Shown here: one piece after another, positions 5,830-6,881 of the stretch
How the letters are laid out: every line of letters starts with the position of its first letter
Position numbering within the stretch: position 1 is the stretch's first letter
From: an uncultured Haloferula sp.
Lineage (GTDB): Bacteria > Verrucomicrobiota > Verrucomicrobiae > Verrucomicrobiales > Akkermansiaceae
DNA length: 6,881 bases
NCBI GenBank assembly: GCA_946481625.1
Contig: CAMLOZ010000191.1
Span: forward strand, 1 to 6,881
Direction of reading: 5' to 3'
Made by a program: the position numbers and the translations under genes
The notes under the pieces: generated by a model
The model's database searches: none
Told to the model about the DNA's origin: nothing
The model's input: only the letters and a program-made list of their open reading frames with translations

Positions 5830-5847
5830 TTGTGAAAAATTTCACAA
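5830..5847. promoter_or_regulatory. Probable Rex operator upstream of nuoB
   Basis: TTGTGAAAAATTTCACAA is a perfect palindrome: 8-bp arms around a central AA, equivalently TTGTGAA-AAAT-TTCACAA. It matches the established binding consensus of Rex (TTGTGAA-N4-TTCACAA), the repressor that releases DNA when NADH/NAD+ is high and that controls respiratory genes such as nuo and cyd in actinobacteria. The centre is about 57 nt upstream of the nuoB ATG and about 94 nt upstream of the divergent trpA ATG. No clear -35/-10 pair could be placed around it. A Rex protein is not encoded in the window, so its presence in the genome is assumed. Confidence 0.75.
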
Positions 5848-5895
5848 ACGGCTTGAGAGCGGGGCGGGGGAGGGCCATCGTCCCGGCGCAGCCTT

Positions 5896-6432
5896 ATGGT
5901 CAGCGATTCCCTTCAGACCACTCACGCCGCCTACGATTCCAAGATCGAGGGCAACATCATCTTCACGCGGGTGGATGCCGCCATGAACTGGATGCGGAAG
6001 AACTCCATGTGGCCGATGCCCATGGGGCTCGCCTGCTGCGCCATCGAGATGATGGCTGCCGCCTGTAGCCGCTTCGACCTCAGCCGCTTCGGCGCGGAGG
6101 TGATGCGCTTCTCGCCCCGCCAGGCGGACGTGATGATCGTCGCCGGCACCGTCACCTACAAGATGGCGCTGGCGGTGAAGCGGATCTGGGACCAGATGCC
6201 GGAACCGAAGTGGTGCATCGCGATGGGGGCCTGTGCTTCCTCCGGCGGCATGTATCGTTCCTACGCCGTTCTCCAAGGCATCGACCGCCTGATCCCGGTG
6301 GACGTTTATATTTCCGGCTGCCCGCCGCGGCCCGAGGCGCTGATCGAAGGGCTGATGAAACTTCAAGCCAAGATCGAAGGCGACCCCGCCCTGGAGAACC
6401 AGAAGAAGGAATTCATCGAGGATCTCGCCTGA
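5896..6432 (+). CDS. nuoB: NADH-quinone oxidoreductase subunit B (complex I, N2 cluster subunit)
   Basis: Peripheral-arm subunit of respiratory complex I, at the junction with the membrane arm; it carries the terminal [4Fe-4S] cluster N2 that passes electrons to quinone. All four ligands are present in 178 residues: the tandem pair C47-C48 ([10 protein letters not shown]), C113 (MGACASSGG) and C142 ([12 protein letters not shown]). The conserved [13 protein letters not shown] segment is at 78-90. ATG at 5896 is the only start in the frame, as a stop lies 42 nt upstream with no other start codon between. A GGGGGAGGG run ends 22 nt before the ATG, too far for normal Shine-Dalgarno use. nuoC follows after 9 nt. 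nuoA, which usually precedes nuoB, is absent here. A probable Rex operator lies upstream. Confidence 0.97.
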   Translation: MVSDSLQTTHAAYDSKIEGNIIFTRVDAAMNWMRKNSMWPMPMGLACCAIEMMAAACSRFDLSRFGAEVMRFSPRQADVMIVAGTVTYKMALAVKRIWDQMPEPKWCIAMGACASSGGMYRSYAVLQGIDRLIPVDVYISGCPPRPEALIEGLMKLQAKIEGDPALENQKKEFIEDLA

Positions 6433-6441
6433 TATTTTCCC

Positions 6442-6881
6442 ATGTCCGCTGCCCAGGATATCGAAACCTTGTCCGCCAAGTTCGGCGCGGATGTCGTCGG
6501 AACGAAGGAGTTCCGCGGTGAGCACACCATTTCGGTGAAGCTCGGCGCGCTTCACGACGTGCTCGCCACCGCGAAGAACGAGCTGGGATACGAGATGATC
6601 ATCGACATTTCCAGCCTCGACCACTTCGGCGAGGATCCGCGCTTCGAGATGGTTTACGAACTGGTGACCGTGAACGATTCCAAGCACCTGCGCGTGAAGT
6701 CCAAGGTTTCGGAGGAGGAAGAGGTTCCCACCGCCACGGACATCTGGGCGGGTGCCGATTGGCACGAGCGCGAGGTTTACGACATGATGGGGATCCGCTT
6801 CGGCGGCCATCCGGATCTCCGCCGGATCCTGATGTGGGAGGGCTATCCCTTCTATCCGCTGCGCAAGGACTTCCCGCTTGC
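6442..6881 (+). CDS. nuoC: NADH-quinone oxidoreductase subunit C (30 kDa subunit), 3' end outside window
   Basis: Peripheral-arm subunit of complex I; it holds no redox centre and packs with NuoD and NuoB. The visible 146 codons begin with ATG at 6442, 9 nt after nuoB, and run off the right edge. The family signature is clear near the end: DWHEREVYDMMG (106-117), then GGHPDLRRILMWEG (121-134) and YPLRKDFP (138-145). The N-terminal part has the expected alpha/beta segment around EMIIDISSLDHFG and RFEMVYELV. Most stand-alone NuoC proteins end within some tens of residues of this signature, whereas a NuoCD fusion would continue far on; which applies here cannot be seen. No Shine-Dalgarno sequence precedes it, so translation may be coupled to nuoB. 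Confidence 0.95.
   Translation, partial: MSAAQDIETLSAKFGADVVGTKEFRGEHTISVKLGALHDVLATAKNELGYEMIIDISSLDHFGEDPRFEMVYELVTVNDSKHLRVKSKVSEEEEVPTATDIWAGADWHEREVYDMMGIRFGGHPDLRRILMWEGYPFYPLRKDFPL

Noticed and set aside
5842..6810. A 322-codon open frame on the minus strand, opposite nuoB and most of nuoC.
   Set aside because: It runs antisense to two unmistakable complex I genes, is rich in H, R, G and A as antisense frames of GC-rich genes are, and resembles no family. It also covers the Rex-like operator.

Overview
The window is a dense, GC-rich bacterial chromosomal segment of mostly housekeeping metabolism. The gene set and protein sequences suggest a Verrucomicrobiota-type organism (Luteolibacter/Haloferula/Akkermansia relatives). 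This is inference from general resemblance, including the short release-factor homolog, the compact DapB and the general absence of Shine-Dalgarno sequences; no marker gene proves it.

Layout. From the left end to about 5.74 kb every gene is on the minus strand. In transcription order they are trpA, dapF, a vapBC toxin-antitoxin pair, dapA, dapB, folK, panB and a small GGQ-domain release-factor homolog cut by the left edge. dapB/folK overlap by 4 nt (ATGA) and folK/panB are 12 nt apart. panB probably overlaps the release-factor gene by 8 nt, so dapA to the release factor looks like one transcription unit. At about 5.75-5.9 kb the direction switches: nuoB and nuoC, the start of a respiratory complex I cluster, read rightward off the window.

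Function. DapA, DapB and DapF supply three steps of diaminopimelate/lysine synthesis, and so cell-wall precursor. FolK serves folate synthesis, PanB pantothenate/CoA, and TrpA the indole-forming half-reaction of tryptophan synthesis. NuoB and NuoC belong to the peripheral arm of NADH:quinone oxidoreductase. The vapBC pair is the one accessory element; it sits between dapF and dapA with AT-richer DNA around its promoter.

Regulatory signals. The strongest is a perfect 18-bp palindrome, TTGTGAA-N4-TTCACAA, between trpA and nuoB. It matches the published consensus for the NADH/NAD+-sensing repressor Rex and lies about 57 nt upstream of the nuoB start. A second is a 44-bp nested imperfect palindrome overlapping the likely vapB -35 box, a good candidate for the VapB autoregulatory operator. 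A tandem 7-bp repeat lies between trpA and dapF. No wholly new system was found; the regulatory sites and the context of the genes are the points worth following up. No gene-free stretch exceeds 300 bases; the longest is the 151-bp trpA/nuoB divergent region.
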